Under the pieces are notes generated by a model that did not search any database, was not told the origin of the DNA, and was given only the letters and a program-made list of their open reading frames with translations. From assembly GCF_954871325.1 (NCBI RefSeq), contig NC_088778.1:22987120-23051119 (forward strand): 64,000 nt of DNA. The letters are read 5' to 3'. This document shows, one piece after another, positions 12,649 to 23,398 of the stretch. Source of the stretch: Gordionus sp. m RMFG-2023. Lineage: Eukaryota; Nematomorpha; Gordioida; Chordodea; Parachordodidae. The translations under genes were made by a program, and so were the position numbers. The stretch's first letter is position 1. Each line of letters opens with the position of its first letter.

Positions 12649-14329
12649 CTACAATTCATCATGAGGTCCTTCTTCTGGCTCTTCACTTTTATCTTCTGCA
12701 TCCTTGTCCTCTGTCTCATCATCTTCTTCTTCCATGTTATCTTTATCATCTGTTTCAGGCTTCTTGCTTGCTTCTTTGTCAGCCTTTTCCTTATCAAGTT
12801 CTTCCTTAGCTTTCTTTTCACCATCCTAAAAATGATTACAAAGTTGTATCTCTTAGAGAACATTAATTATTAATTTTACTTTGATGGCTTCCCATTTTTT
12901 CATAAAATCTTCAGCTTCTTTTTCATCATCGGTTATAATAAAATTATCAAAGATGGTTCCAGATTTGACCTATGTAAAGGAAAAACTTATAAATATTTGC
13001 CTTAATTTGAAATAATGGCAATATTTTTATTCAGCAAACCTGCCATAAATCTAAGCCAATTGCGCCAATATCACTATAACGATAAAGTAATGGATTACTT
13101 TTGTATTCAGGATTAGGAATTATTTTAGGTGTCCAAGGTCCTTTATAATCTGGATTTGGAATTTGTTTAGGCTTCCATTCTCCCTTAATTAATGTAAATA
13201 TTCATAAACATAATAATAAAATAGTTTATTAATGTTTATATAAATAATTTATTTACAATATAGCCAAGCTTTGACACCTCAGAATTATAAAATAATAGGT
13301 AACATTACAAGGCATAATTACAATAATACTTTATATTCAGGATTATCAATCATAGGAGCTTCCCATTCACCATCCATTTCATCATCCCAGGTGTCTGGCT
13401 TTATTCCTTTGGGATCAGGTATTTTTTCAGGCTTCTCCCAGTTTTCAGGTTTCATGTCAGTAGGGTCATCCATTTCTTTTTTATCCACCCAATTATCTGG
13501 CTTTATAGAAGTAGGATCATTAATTGTCTTTGGTGGCAATATTCCAAAATCATCTTCTATAGAACCAGAACTTACCTCTTTCCCATCAATTTTAACAATG
13601 TAAGTATTGTCAGGTTTAACAATTAGAGTGTAAACATGAGACAATTCATCATCCTTTATATTAAAATTATTCTGATATTAATAGATAATAAATATTTACT
13701 TCACATTTAATATCCTTATTTGTAAGGTGATTTATTAATTTTTTCTCTTTATCATCATAGTGACTAAATATAACATGAACTTTTTTGGTTGCACCACAAA
13801 TATCAGGACCTAAATTTTGATAATTAAAACGTAACAATATAGATGCTTACCAAACATGATATTATATTCAGATGTGCCATCAAAAGATTCAGGGTCCACT
13901 GTAGATGGCATTAATTTAATATAACCACCACCACAATCTATATTTTGCTCGTGTTTAACTTGATATTGTATTATTAATGATTTATCTTCGTTTGAAAATT
14001 TAGGGAAATTGGTAGAATAGGCGTAGAATCTGGCATCATTAGAAGTTTGCAGTCCTAAATAAGATATTAATCGATCATATATAAATTATCTACCTATTGC
14101 TTCATCTTTGTGATCTTTTCCAAAATATTTTCCGGCGGACATTACCATTTTACCATATTCCTTGTCGGTCTTTTTTGTAGGTTTCCATCCTAATGATTCT
14201 CCTGTTTGAATATAAATATATATAGAAAATGATACAATTTACAATACCTGGAAATGTATCACTGAAATAGGTTTCCGCATTTATATAAATGAAGAGAGAA
14301 AAAATTAAAGAAAGCTTAACGGAAATCAT
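12649..14329 (-). CDS. CALR: Calreticulin, ER calcium-binding lectin chaperone
   Basis: This is a complete eight-exon gene for a 418-residue protein. Exons (minus): 14248-14329, 14094-14201, 13851-14054, 13700-13809, 13330-13671, 13040-13183, 12880-12969, 12649-12825. All introns are GT-AG, mostly about 40-70 bp, with one of 146 bp. Calreticulin folds monoglucosylated glycoproteins and buffers calcium in the ER lumen. The order is: signal peptide (MISVKLSLIFSLFIYINA); N-domain with the family signature KHEQNIDCGGGYIKL and IMFGPDICG, which keeps the cysteine pair; P-domain with three IxDPxxxKPxxWD-type repeats followed by three GxWxPxxIxNPxY-type repeats; then a shortened acidic C-domain rich in E, D and K. 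It ends in HDEL, a functional ER-retrieval signal. Length equals the usual 400-420 residues, and every splice phase agrees. A near-consensus ER stress element lies about 105-120 bp upstream. Confidence 0.97.
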
Positions 14330-14432
14330 GCTTTTTAAATATTAGAATGATAAATCTTGAATGATACTTCGAAATTTTTCTATATAAATTATTGTATTAA
14401 TTGCATGGAGTAATATTATTGGCTAAATTTAT

Positions 14433-14451
14433 CCAATAAAATGACAACACG
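14433..14451 (-). promoter_or_regulatory. Candidate ER stress response element (ERSE)
   Basis: The plus strand reads CCAAT, nine bases, then ACACG, one mismatch from the animal ERSE consensus CCAAT-N9-CCACG, bound by NF-Y and ATF6. It lies 104-122 bp upstream of the calreticulin start codon, in the range where ERSEs regulate calreticulin in animals. The element is known to work in either orientation. Function is inferred, and chance CCAAT boxes are frequent in AT-rich DNA. Confidence 0.45.
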
Positions 14452-15548
14452 ATATTTTGCGTAGTGATAAAAAAATTTAATTACTTTCAAATATTTAAAA
14501 TCTATTTAATATTAAATAATCAAATAGATAGTTAAAATATTGTAAAAAATAAAGGAATTTATTAAGCTGAAATATAAAATTAATTATGTAACGGGTATTT
14601 TAAATAAGTATAAAAAGAATACATTATATTTATATATAGTATATATATAGTTCTATTTTAAATATTTAATAAAAAATAAATCTAACAGCTAATTAATAGA
14701 CAATGAAAATCTCTTAGATAAATTAAAAAATCTTGACAAGCGTTTTACCCCTCTGTTCTTTATATAAGAATGTCTTACTAGAAACATCTATATATTTTTT
14801 TTAATATTTTTATTATGTTTTCTTGAATTACCTCTTGTAATATAGTGATATATTATTTATTATTATATAAATATAGAACGTAAAATTCTAAATATGTAAT
14901 TGTTATTATGTTATTATTTAATATTGGATTTGAAAAATAAATACTATTAGTTTAACCGTTATCTTATTGACAATTAAGGGAGATCATGTAAGTAGTAAAA
15001 GAGTGATAAAGCCAAAAAATTCAGAACTTGCTAAAATATTTTTCAAAAATATTACTGCTTTATCATTATTAATTTAAATCTATAATAAAATCTTTATCTC
15101 TTATAGCATATATATTCAATTTACATTTATTTCTCACATTCTCAGTAGAAATAAATATGCTGCTGTTGTGTTATCGTTGAAGATTTTGAATTTGCATAAT
15201 TAAGGTGAGTATAACTCAGATTAGTGTAGTTTATTAAATCTAGATATTAATAAATATGAATGTTATTATATTCGAAAAATTGTCGAATGGCTATTATACC
15301 AAGAAGATCAGGAGATATTTTTCCATAAATTTGATTATGTAAATTAGACAAAATTTTCTTCGCGATAGGGTTATTATGAATATAAATCACTTTTTTAAAT
15401 TTATACTTTTTATTTTTTTTTCTGCTTTTACTTTATATCGTTCTTATTTATGATTATACGTTGCTTTTAAATTTGTTACTTTATGAAATAAATGTTGAAA
15501 TTTAATATATAATTATTTTTATTATGGGTTTTAATTATATTTAGCCCA
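14452..15548. other. Upstream spacer of calreticulin
   Basis: AT-rich sequence in which I see no gene or element end. Confidence 0.45.
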
Positions 15549-17083
15549 ATGGATCCTTGCAATTGGGGCCGAATAATGGAGCAAATTAACAAAATCAATT
15601 TATATGAATACATTACATTTCTCCCCACTATAAATTGTATTCATCATAATAACGTAATAGGGGTTTCGAAACTCTTTTTCTATAGTTGTATTCCCATTAT
15701 GTTCTGCAATGTCCAAATCCTTAGTCATTGTTATGGGTATTTCCTTAGCTTGCACATGTGCGTCCCTCAGTTGGTAGGCATGCTTGTTCTTTACAATGCC
15801 CTTAGACTCAACATCATACAATTTCGCACTTTTCAGTTGAACCACTGTCCCTTCATACCATCCCGCAGTCCTTTCGTTTTCTACCCAAACCTTTTGCTTC
15901 TCTTCAAATTTACGGGGCTCAACGTTCCTATCTTCATAATATTTTTGTTTCCATGTTTTCAGTCCTTTCTCTCGTAGAAAATTTCCATTGATCTAACGTC
16001 GTCCTGAGCGGCATCCAAACATCATTTCGGCAGGGGACCTACCTGTAGTTGCATTTGGAGTATTGAGTAATTAAAACATTAGCTAAATTTAACTGGTTTG
16101 GAGTCCCACCTCTCCTTCCAGCATAGAAACTAGTCTTTATCGTACGTATATAACGCTCAGCCAAACCATTCGATTTGGGAATAGATCTAAAATGTTTTAT
16201 ATTGTTTTTAAAAAGAATGTTTTGAATTCAGATCCAGTAAACTGAATACCGTTATCTGAAACAATGTAACGAGGAAACCAAATCTAGGAAAATAATTAAG
16301 CAGATTAATTATTACACTCGTCGAATTAATATGTGTTAAAATTGCAACTTCAACCCGTGAAAGCGTCTATGCAAATTAACCAATACTTTAAAGATACGGG
16401 CCTGTCAAATCAAAGTGTATTCGTTCCCAAGGTCGGATAGGAATGTTCCTGTTGTATAACGGTATTTCTCTGGCTCCCGGTCTTCCTTCCTGCCAACTCT
16501 TGCAGCTTTTGACGAACTCCCCAACATCACGATCAAGATTCGTCCAGAAGACATAGTATCTGCATAGAGATTTCATCCCCACTAACTATCCCAGGATGTC
16601 CTTGATGGATAATATTTAAAACCTCTTTTTTTAGATTATCAGGAATAATGATTCTATTATTATAAAATAATAATCCTTCTTCGAAAGAAATATTATCTTT
16701 AATTAAGATGAATATTTTTAAACTTTACGAATAATTATTAATATTATCAATATGCCAATGATTTTTTATTAATTTAATGATCTCTTTTAGATTGCTATCA
16801 TTGATAGTTTCTAACAAATTTAAGGCTACCAAGGGGTTGTAGGATCGGTAGATAGATCGGTTCCACGTTTTTATTTTCCTTTTTTTACAAACCTTGTTCA
16901 GAGTTTATTTCTTTTCTTTTTACAAATCCTTTCTTGTCAATAAAAATATAATATTACTATAGTAACTAAATATATGAAACATCTTTACATAATAATAATA
17001 ATAATATAATAACATAAAATATCAATTATCACAATTTCATTTATAACTTTACTTCGAATGAACGATAAATCATCTATTAAATT

Positions 17084-17508
17084 TGTCACAATGAGGAGTT
17101 TTTGTCATTGTGAATCAAAACCTAAATATAAAAAGAAATATATATATAAAAAAGAAATTAATAATAATTAGAAATCACGAAATCATGAAATCAATTTAAT
17201 CCTTTATTCAAAATTATAACATTATCAAATTAACAAAATTATAAAAGTAAAAATAATAAAAAAGATTAATAAAAATAAAAAATAAAATACAAAAAGGTTA
17301 ATAATTATCAAAGATATATTTAAATGGTAAAAATTGGAGTTTTTATACTTTTTTCTTCTTTATAAATAATATTCATAACTTAAATTATTTTCAGTTCTCA
17401 CTATTCAAATATAATATTTTTATCACGCGTTATAATAATAAATCCAAAAGAACTCTTTATGCAAATTAAATATAAAGTACAAATTTAACGAATTTACATA
17501 TTACAACA
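17084..17508 (-). repeat. 3' LTR of the nested LTR element
   Basis: A 425-bp direct repeat of 22976-23398. On the minus strand it begins tgttgtaatatg and ends attgtgaca, giving the canonical TG...CA boundaries. Confidence 0.9.
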
Positions 17509-18696
17509 CCTCCCCACAAATTAGACCCAACATTCTGCGAATAATCAATCTTCTTTCGATTTCGACTTTACTGACCTCGTATATACACCATATCTATTCT
17601 TCTTAATTTTTGCTGTCTTCTAAGTTCTAACGAAGGCTGCCTCTTGTCTAGTATTCTTGGTTTCGAACGACCGTTTGTATCCGATCATCGCTTGAAATTT
17701 TTGAATTTTCTGTCGCTTGTCACCCTGGGAAACGATCAGCTTTTTATCTCTGTAGACGATTGACGAACTTGATAAACGCCTGTTTTCCACGATCCACGCT
17801 TGATGAACGATTATCGATGACATCCAGTTTCTTTTTCCACTTTTGTTTTTTCTAGTCTGTTTTAATTTTTTTTACAATTTATCGTAGCTTGTTTTCTATC
17901 ATTCTCTTGTAATCCACGATTAGCTCTTTATCTCGATAAACAATTGATTGGTCTGCGATAACCGATGGTTTTCACGAATTCTTGTTCCTATGATTGTCGA
18001 TTTCCGTATCTTAGACTAAAGTCTCGGTAATAATTGGCTATTATTTGCAGCGATTAACGATTGCAGCATAACGTCCGCTTGTTTTCTACTTTCTCTTGTA
18101 ATCGATTGGTTGTTGCCTCTAATTCTTGTAATCGTATCTATCTTTTAGACTTCCGGGTCTTCTACGACAGTCTGCCTTTGCTGAGATATCGACTTTATCT
18201 TAAGGTTTCAGGTAATCACATCTAATTTTTTATATTTATTCTCCAAAATAAACTATCTAATTCAAATATACTAATAAAATTTATAAATATACCAACTTTA
18301 TCCTAATGTCTACATTTATCTCCTCTAAACTAATTCTGCCTTTAATAAATGGCGTAAATTATACTAAATCTTACATTTATAATACGTAACAAAAATATAT
18401 ATAATAAATTATAAAAATATATCAAATTCTATCACCCCTCTCCCCTTAATGAAGCCTAGCTCCATATTTTCATTGAAAAATTTACTTGTACTCATCCTTT
18501 AGCTATTGATCCTCATCTTCTTTTCAGCCATGTCTATACTAAATTTATATCTAAAAATCCTATTCCAAAATATATATCAAAACCTATCTTTTAACAAAAT
18601 TATCATTGTGTATTTATTTCCTCATGTACTCTTTGACACTCAAGTCTTTAAAAAAAAAACTGCTGAAATATATAAATCTCTTTTCTTACATACGTT
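17509..18696. other. Internal non-coding region of the nested LTR element
   Basis: Moderately less AT-rich sequence with recurring words such as cgatta, ttctcttgtaatc and tcgataa between about 17550 and 18200. It has no long open frame and no similarity to gag or pol that I can read. Confidence 0.5.
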
Positions 18697-19099
18697 CAGT
18701 AGCGTAGCTAGGAATTTTCCTTAGAGGGGGTCCATACATATAAAAGCCTGGGGGCTTCGCCCCCAGACCCCCTTTAACGGGACTTCGGCCGGGTTTATCT
18801 TACAAATCATAATCATATCTTCGATAATATATAATAAATATATTTTTTAAATGCATCAATAATTTGTTTTATAATTTAGTAGATTATTTTCAATGACTTT
18901 ATAATAATACTATCCAGATGATTTCAATAGTAATATAATATCCTTCCACAAACATCAAAACCAGAAAAATATAAATTTTATTGGTATTTATTTGATATAA
19001 AGTCACCACTTATAAGTCTTTTGAACGTATAATCTAAAAATAAATTTTTACTCTGGGAGGGGTCCAAACCCGAAAACCACCCCCATAGCTACGCCACTG
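18697..19099. mobile_element. hAT MITE (CAGTRGCGTAGCTA family)
   Basis: The element is 403 bp with a perfect 8-bp target duplication (catacgtt at 18689-18696 and 19100-19107). The inverted ends are cagtagcgtagctagg and, in reverse complement, cagtggcgtagctatgg, a terminus very common in animal hAT elements. Just inside the left end is a strong G/C hairpin with a TTCG loop (ctgggggcttcgcccccag, 18748-18766), followed by a second TTCG word. No coding remnant is seen. Confidence 0.92.
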
Positions 19100-19524
19100 C
19101 ATACGTTGTTGAATAAAAGTTTTCATACTAATGTTTATGAACAACCCTTTAACTCTAATCACTATGGTTTTCACCCCACGTCTTTGAAGAACTTATGAAC
19201 TCTAATCATTATAATTTTTCGCACAATCGTTGTTGAAAACTGATATGTATATTTCTAAAGCATGTTTTTCTTTCTGTTATTATTAGAATAATGTTGCATA
19301 ATTGATCTCAAATCTTATTTATGATTCACAAAAATAAAAATCCGATCTCTAATTGAGCTCGATTGCGACATAAATTTTCTAATGACGAAAGCCGTTTCTC
19401 TTTATGAAGATTTTTGGTTAATCTACAACCTAATATACTACATTCACATTAATCCTTGTGTTTTATCTCTCGCAGCCAGGGTTGCCAGATATTATTCACT
19501 TGAAAACGTGAGTTTTTCTTTTAA

Positions 19525-19600
19525 TGGGGGGCTTTGCCCCCCATACCCCCTAATTTGCGGGCCTTCGGCCCGCTTTTTGCCCGGCCTTCGGCCGGGGATG
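19525..19600. other. Cluster of three G/C hairpins near the hAT left end
   Basis: Three successive perfect hairpins stand out from the AT-rich background: ggggggctttgcccccc, gcgggccttcggcccgc and cccggccttcggccggg, two of them with TTCG loops. They lie just inside the left terminus, 3' of the minus-strand transposase, and could act as transcription-end or transposase-recognition structures. The second copy at 33950-36577 lacks this part. Confidence 0.75.
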
Positions 19601-19728
19601 TTGATATAACATACTAATCTATGTAAATATGTTATATTTAAAAATTTTTTAAGACAATGAAAATTTAAATTCTTTATTGATTTATTAATCTAATGTATAA
19701 TTTTCCATGTTATAAATATCGCATAATA

Positions 19729-21248
19729 TTAATTATTATATTTTATAGATGATTTTAAAAGAGGTAATAAAGATTTCCCATCAGCACTGTGGAGATAGGC
19801 TGAGAACTCTTTACATGAATAATTAAAATTTTGTTTCACCATAAGTTCCGCTTCCAATGTTGATAAATGTAATCGATTGCGTTCTTTTCTCCAAGCAGTA
19901 TTCATTAAACTGAATATTCTCTCGGATGAAGCATTTGAATGTGGAATAGAAAATATAAAATCACATATTTTCTCTATCAAGGGTGAATTTTTATTAGAGA
20001 GGAAATCCATCCATTTTTCTTGAGCATTCATATGATTGTTTTTTGATAATTTTTCTTCATAATATGAATAAAATTGTGAATATTCCTCAAAGAGACTATC
20101 TATATCTATATCTGGTTAACTAAAGTGCCAACATTAAGGACAACACCTAAATAGGCCTCTGCAAAATCATCTTCAAAAAATATTTTCAAAATTGGTGGGG
20201 TTACTGATAGTGATAAAAAATATTCTTTAAGAGGTTGAAAATACTTAAGCATCCTCTCAATCGCTGGGATTAATGTAAGCCAGCATGTTGGAACATGGCG
20301 AAGTAATTCTGACCATTCTAAATTGCACCATTCTACCAATTCTTTTAAAATTGTAACTCTTTTTGTCGAGTTGCTAAATTCATTATAGCATTTTATTACT
20401 ATACTCTCAATATCATATTTGAGAAAAATTACAGCCTTTTTGAACGAATTGTGGAGAATATAGCATATACAGCCTATTGGTATAATATTATTATGACTTT
20501 TCAATTCTGTCCAAATACTTTGATTTTTCCCAAAGTGTACAGATGTGTTATCTGCACAATAGGCTGTTACATTATAAATATCAAGTCCAGCGATTTTTAA
20601 ATTTTCTAGCAAACATCTAGATATGTCTTTAGAGGTTTCACTGTCAGACGAAAAAAATTTAAATAATTTAACATTTATTCCATTATTTTTGTTGAAGTAT
20701 CTAAGTAATAAGGGAAATGTTTTTATATTACCTTTATTCGATGCATCCGTTATTGAAAATGGATGATTGTTTTTTAGATCTTTTATAATATTTGCCTTTG
20801 TTTCAGGTGCCAAAATATTTTTTATTATTTTCGAGCCTTTTGTTCTGCCACATGAAAATATTGATGCAATTTTAGAGTCAGGAAAAAGTGTGGAAAATAG
20901 CTTGCCTGAACAATCAGCCGACATATAGCTATGAGAATGTTTTATGGAATGATATATGAATGTTGTTTCAGCAATAACACACAAGGTCTCATTCTTAGAA
21001 TATTTGGTTACGTATGATGATATAGTAGTATTGGTTCTAGATTGTTCATTTGCCAGCTTATGTTTGTTAGAGTTCATGTGTTTGATTATATCATACTCTC
21101 CACTATGGCTTATTGAAAAGCATGATGCACATATACTACATTTTAAAGTCGACCCTGAATGCTGCTTTATCCATTCATATTTTTGTTCCCAACTTTTATT
21201 ATAACCTACCTTATATATTTTCCTCTTTTTGGTTTGTTTATATTTCAA
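19729..21248 (-). pseudogene. hAT transposase (BED-finger type), internally deleted
   Basis: The long frame 20106-21248 starts MKYKQTKKRKIYKVGYNKSW. It carries a BED-like zinc finger near residues 20-65 (CSICASC, then HMNSNKH), then the hAT catalytic core with AYCADNTSVHFGK near the middle and CWLTLIPAIERML near the end. It stops where about 0.3 kb is missing relative to the copy at 33950-36577. The dimerisation domain resumes at 19729-20031 with SNASSERIFSLMNTAWRKER. The missing part belongs to the helical insertion of the RNase H-like domain, so this copy is probably not an active enzyme, although the DNA-binding and dimerisation parts are open. Confidence 0.88.
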
Positions 21249-21417
21249 TTTTTCATCTTAAGAATTATAACTTGAGGTTGAGGATGAGCTTCCTGAAATA
21301 TTTTGAATTTGAAAATCCATTCTGTAAATAATGAGGTTTTTAAGAAGATACTACAAAATCATAAATTAGCATTGACCTACTGAATATAAATTACCTTTAT
21401 TATAAATTTTATTTATT

Positions 21418-21870
21418 TATTTTATAAAAATGTTCCTGTCCTGAATCTAATTAATCAACTCTAGAAATTAATGTTTTTAGTTATATCTTAATTTGATTGT
21501 ATATTTAGCAATAACTAAGTTAAATTAAACTGATTATAATATGTGAGAGTTTCCTTAAATATTTTGAATTTGCAAATCCATTCAGTAACAAGTTCAAGAA
21601 ATAGATATTATATTAAATGTTTAGATAATGAGGTTTAGATACAGAATAAATCAAATTATATATTTTCTTTTAAACCCTCATTTTTCTATTTGTTGAACTT
21701 GTTACAGAATGGATTAGCAAATCCAAAATACAGGAAGCTCTCACAAATTATAATTAGCTTAATTTAACTTAGATGCTAAATTAACAATCAAATTATGAAA
21801 TATCTAAAAACATTTTGTTAGAGTTGATTAATTAGATTCAGGATCATTTTCATAAAATAATTTAGCAATA
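21418..21870. repeat. Imperfect long inverted repeat inside the hAT element
   Basis: About 190 bp (21418-21612) recurs in reverse complement at about 21690-21870, with a loop of roughly 80 bp. The paired words include ttgcaaatccattcagtaac/gttacagaatggattagcaa and ctgaatctaattaatcaact/gttgattaattagattcag. The second hAT copy has these blocks once and in a single orientation, so this is an inverted duplication within the leader region of the 19477-22393 element. Confidence 0.85.
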
Positions 21871-22975
21871 CCTAAATTAAATTGAACTAATAATTTGTGA
21901 GTGTATGTATAAGTAATTTATTTCATTTAAAACATTACTAGTTTTAATATATGATTTATAATATCCATAAGAGTTATTATTTAAATTCATATTATACTTG
22001 TACTATCCAAAAATTGAACTTGTAGGTAGGTAATTATTAAATGAATATGAATTTGATATGTTAATTTTAATATTATCAACTATGTTAAAAAAATTTAAAA
22101 ATGAATATAAATTTAAAAATATATGATTGGTTAGTTGAACCATTAACAAATACTACAATTTTTTAAATATTTTAAAATAAAATTAATTTAAAATTTTATA
22201 TTTGTTTTTAAAAATATTTAAAAATATTTTGAAAAATTTAAAAACGTGAGAAAAAGTGTGAGACTAAGCGTGATTATTTTAATTTACTCAAAAAACGTGA
22301 GAAAAGCGTGAGGTGTGAGAAAACGTGAGTAAGTAAAAAATTAGGTAAGAAATCGTGAGAATCACGGCCAAATCGTGAGATCTGGCAACCCTGCTCGCAG
22401 CCCTTAAAATAAAAGTTAAACGTAAATCTTCAATAAGAATTTAATCAACTATTTCCTAACAATAAAGTTATATTCTAATCTTATTCACCGAATTTTTTAA
22501 TTATTATATCTTAGCAAACTATTAGTTTAATATTAACTTTCGTAATTTATGTTTCTTTTTCTTTGTCATAATTATTTCTAGTGATCAATTAATAATAATT
22601 CTAAAATCTAAAATATCATAGTCTCTATTAGTTTCAAAATTCCAATGGTTTCTAGTTGACCAGTAACTTCTAAATATAAAATTCCTAATTATCACCTTTA
22701 AATAACTAAACACAACTTCCTTATATCTTATCTACTATGAATGCTACCTTTATAATTCTTTGTTTTTAATAGATTTAATATTTTACATAAACATAATCTT
22801 ATCAAAATAATTTTTCTTTTTCACTTTTATTTATAAATTTTTCTTACGTTCCTCTGGAATTTTTTTTTTTTGTATTAGAATACAGTTTGACACATCTCCT
22901 TGTCCCACCGTATTTATTGATTTGCATTAGACTGAAAGTTGTAATGGCCCTGTCGCCTCCTCTCTCCAACACCAT

Positions 22976-23398
22976 TGTCACAATGAGGTATTTGTCATTG
23001 AGAATCAATACTTAAATATAAAAAGAAATATATATATAAAAAAGAAATTAATAATAATTAGGAATCACGAAATCATGAAATCAATTTAATCCTTTATTCA
23101 AAATTAGAACATTATCAAATTAACAAAATTATAAAAGTAAAAATAATAAAAAAGATTAATAAAAATAAAAAATAAAATACAAAAAAGTTAATAATTATCA
23201 AAGATATATTTAAATGGTAAAAATTGGAGTTTTTATACTTTTTTCTTCTTTATAAATAATATTCATAACTTAAATTATTTTCAGTTCTCACTATTCAAAT
23301 ATAATATTTTTATCACGCGTTATAATAATAAATCCAAAAGAACTCTTTATGCAAATTAAATATAAAGTACAAATTTAACGAATTTACATATTACAACA
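22976..23398 (-). repeat. 5' LTR of the nested LTR element
   Basis: A 423-bp direct repeat of 17084-17508, nearly identical. The bases next to it on the internal side (tggtgttggagag on the minus strand, ending near 22973) are where a tRNA primer-binding site would lie; the matching tRNA was not identified. Confidence 0.9.

Larger units (their letters stand above)
19477..22393 (-). mobile_element. hAT transposon, near full length but internally altered
   Basis: This 2917-bp element has a perfect 14-bp terminal inverted repeat (cagggttgccagat) and a perfect 8-bp duplication (ctcgcagc at 19469-19476 and 22394-22401). Subterminal cgtgag words cluster near the right end, as transposase-binding repeats often do. 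The transposase is on the minus strand at 19729-21248. Two structural changes are visible against the second copy (33950-36577): about 0.3 kb of coding sequence near 20110 is missing, and the upstream untranslated part has an inverted duplication at 21418-21870. It lies inside the LTR element at 17084-23398. Confidence 0.94.
17084..23398 (-). mobile_element. Non-coding LTR element nested in the gypsy fossil
   Basis: Two direct repeats of about 424 bp bound the unit, which is flanked by a 5-bp duplication (aaatt at 17079-17083 and 23399-23403). A purine tract (gtggggagg on the minus strand, near 17509-17518) abuts the 17084-17508 repeat, so that is the 3' LTR and the element reads on the minus strand. 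No gag or pol remnant is seen, so it resembles a non-autonomous LARD-type element. The internal region of about 5.5 kb holds a hAT MITE (18697-19099) and a hAT transposon (19477-22393). The two LTRs differ at roughly 2% of positions, so insertion is fairly recent compared with its gypsy host. Confidence 0.87.

Noticed and set aside
13271-13603. 110-residue frame on the plus strand
   Set aside because: It lies opposite the calreticulin P-domain exon; the minus-strand reading is unambiguous.
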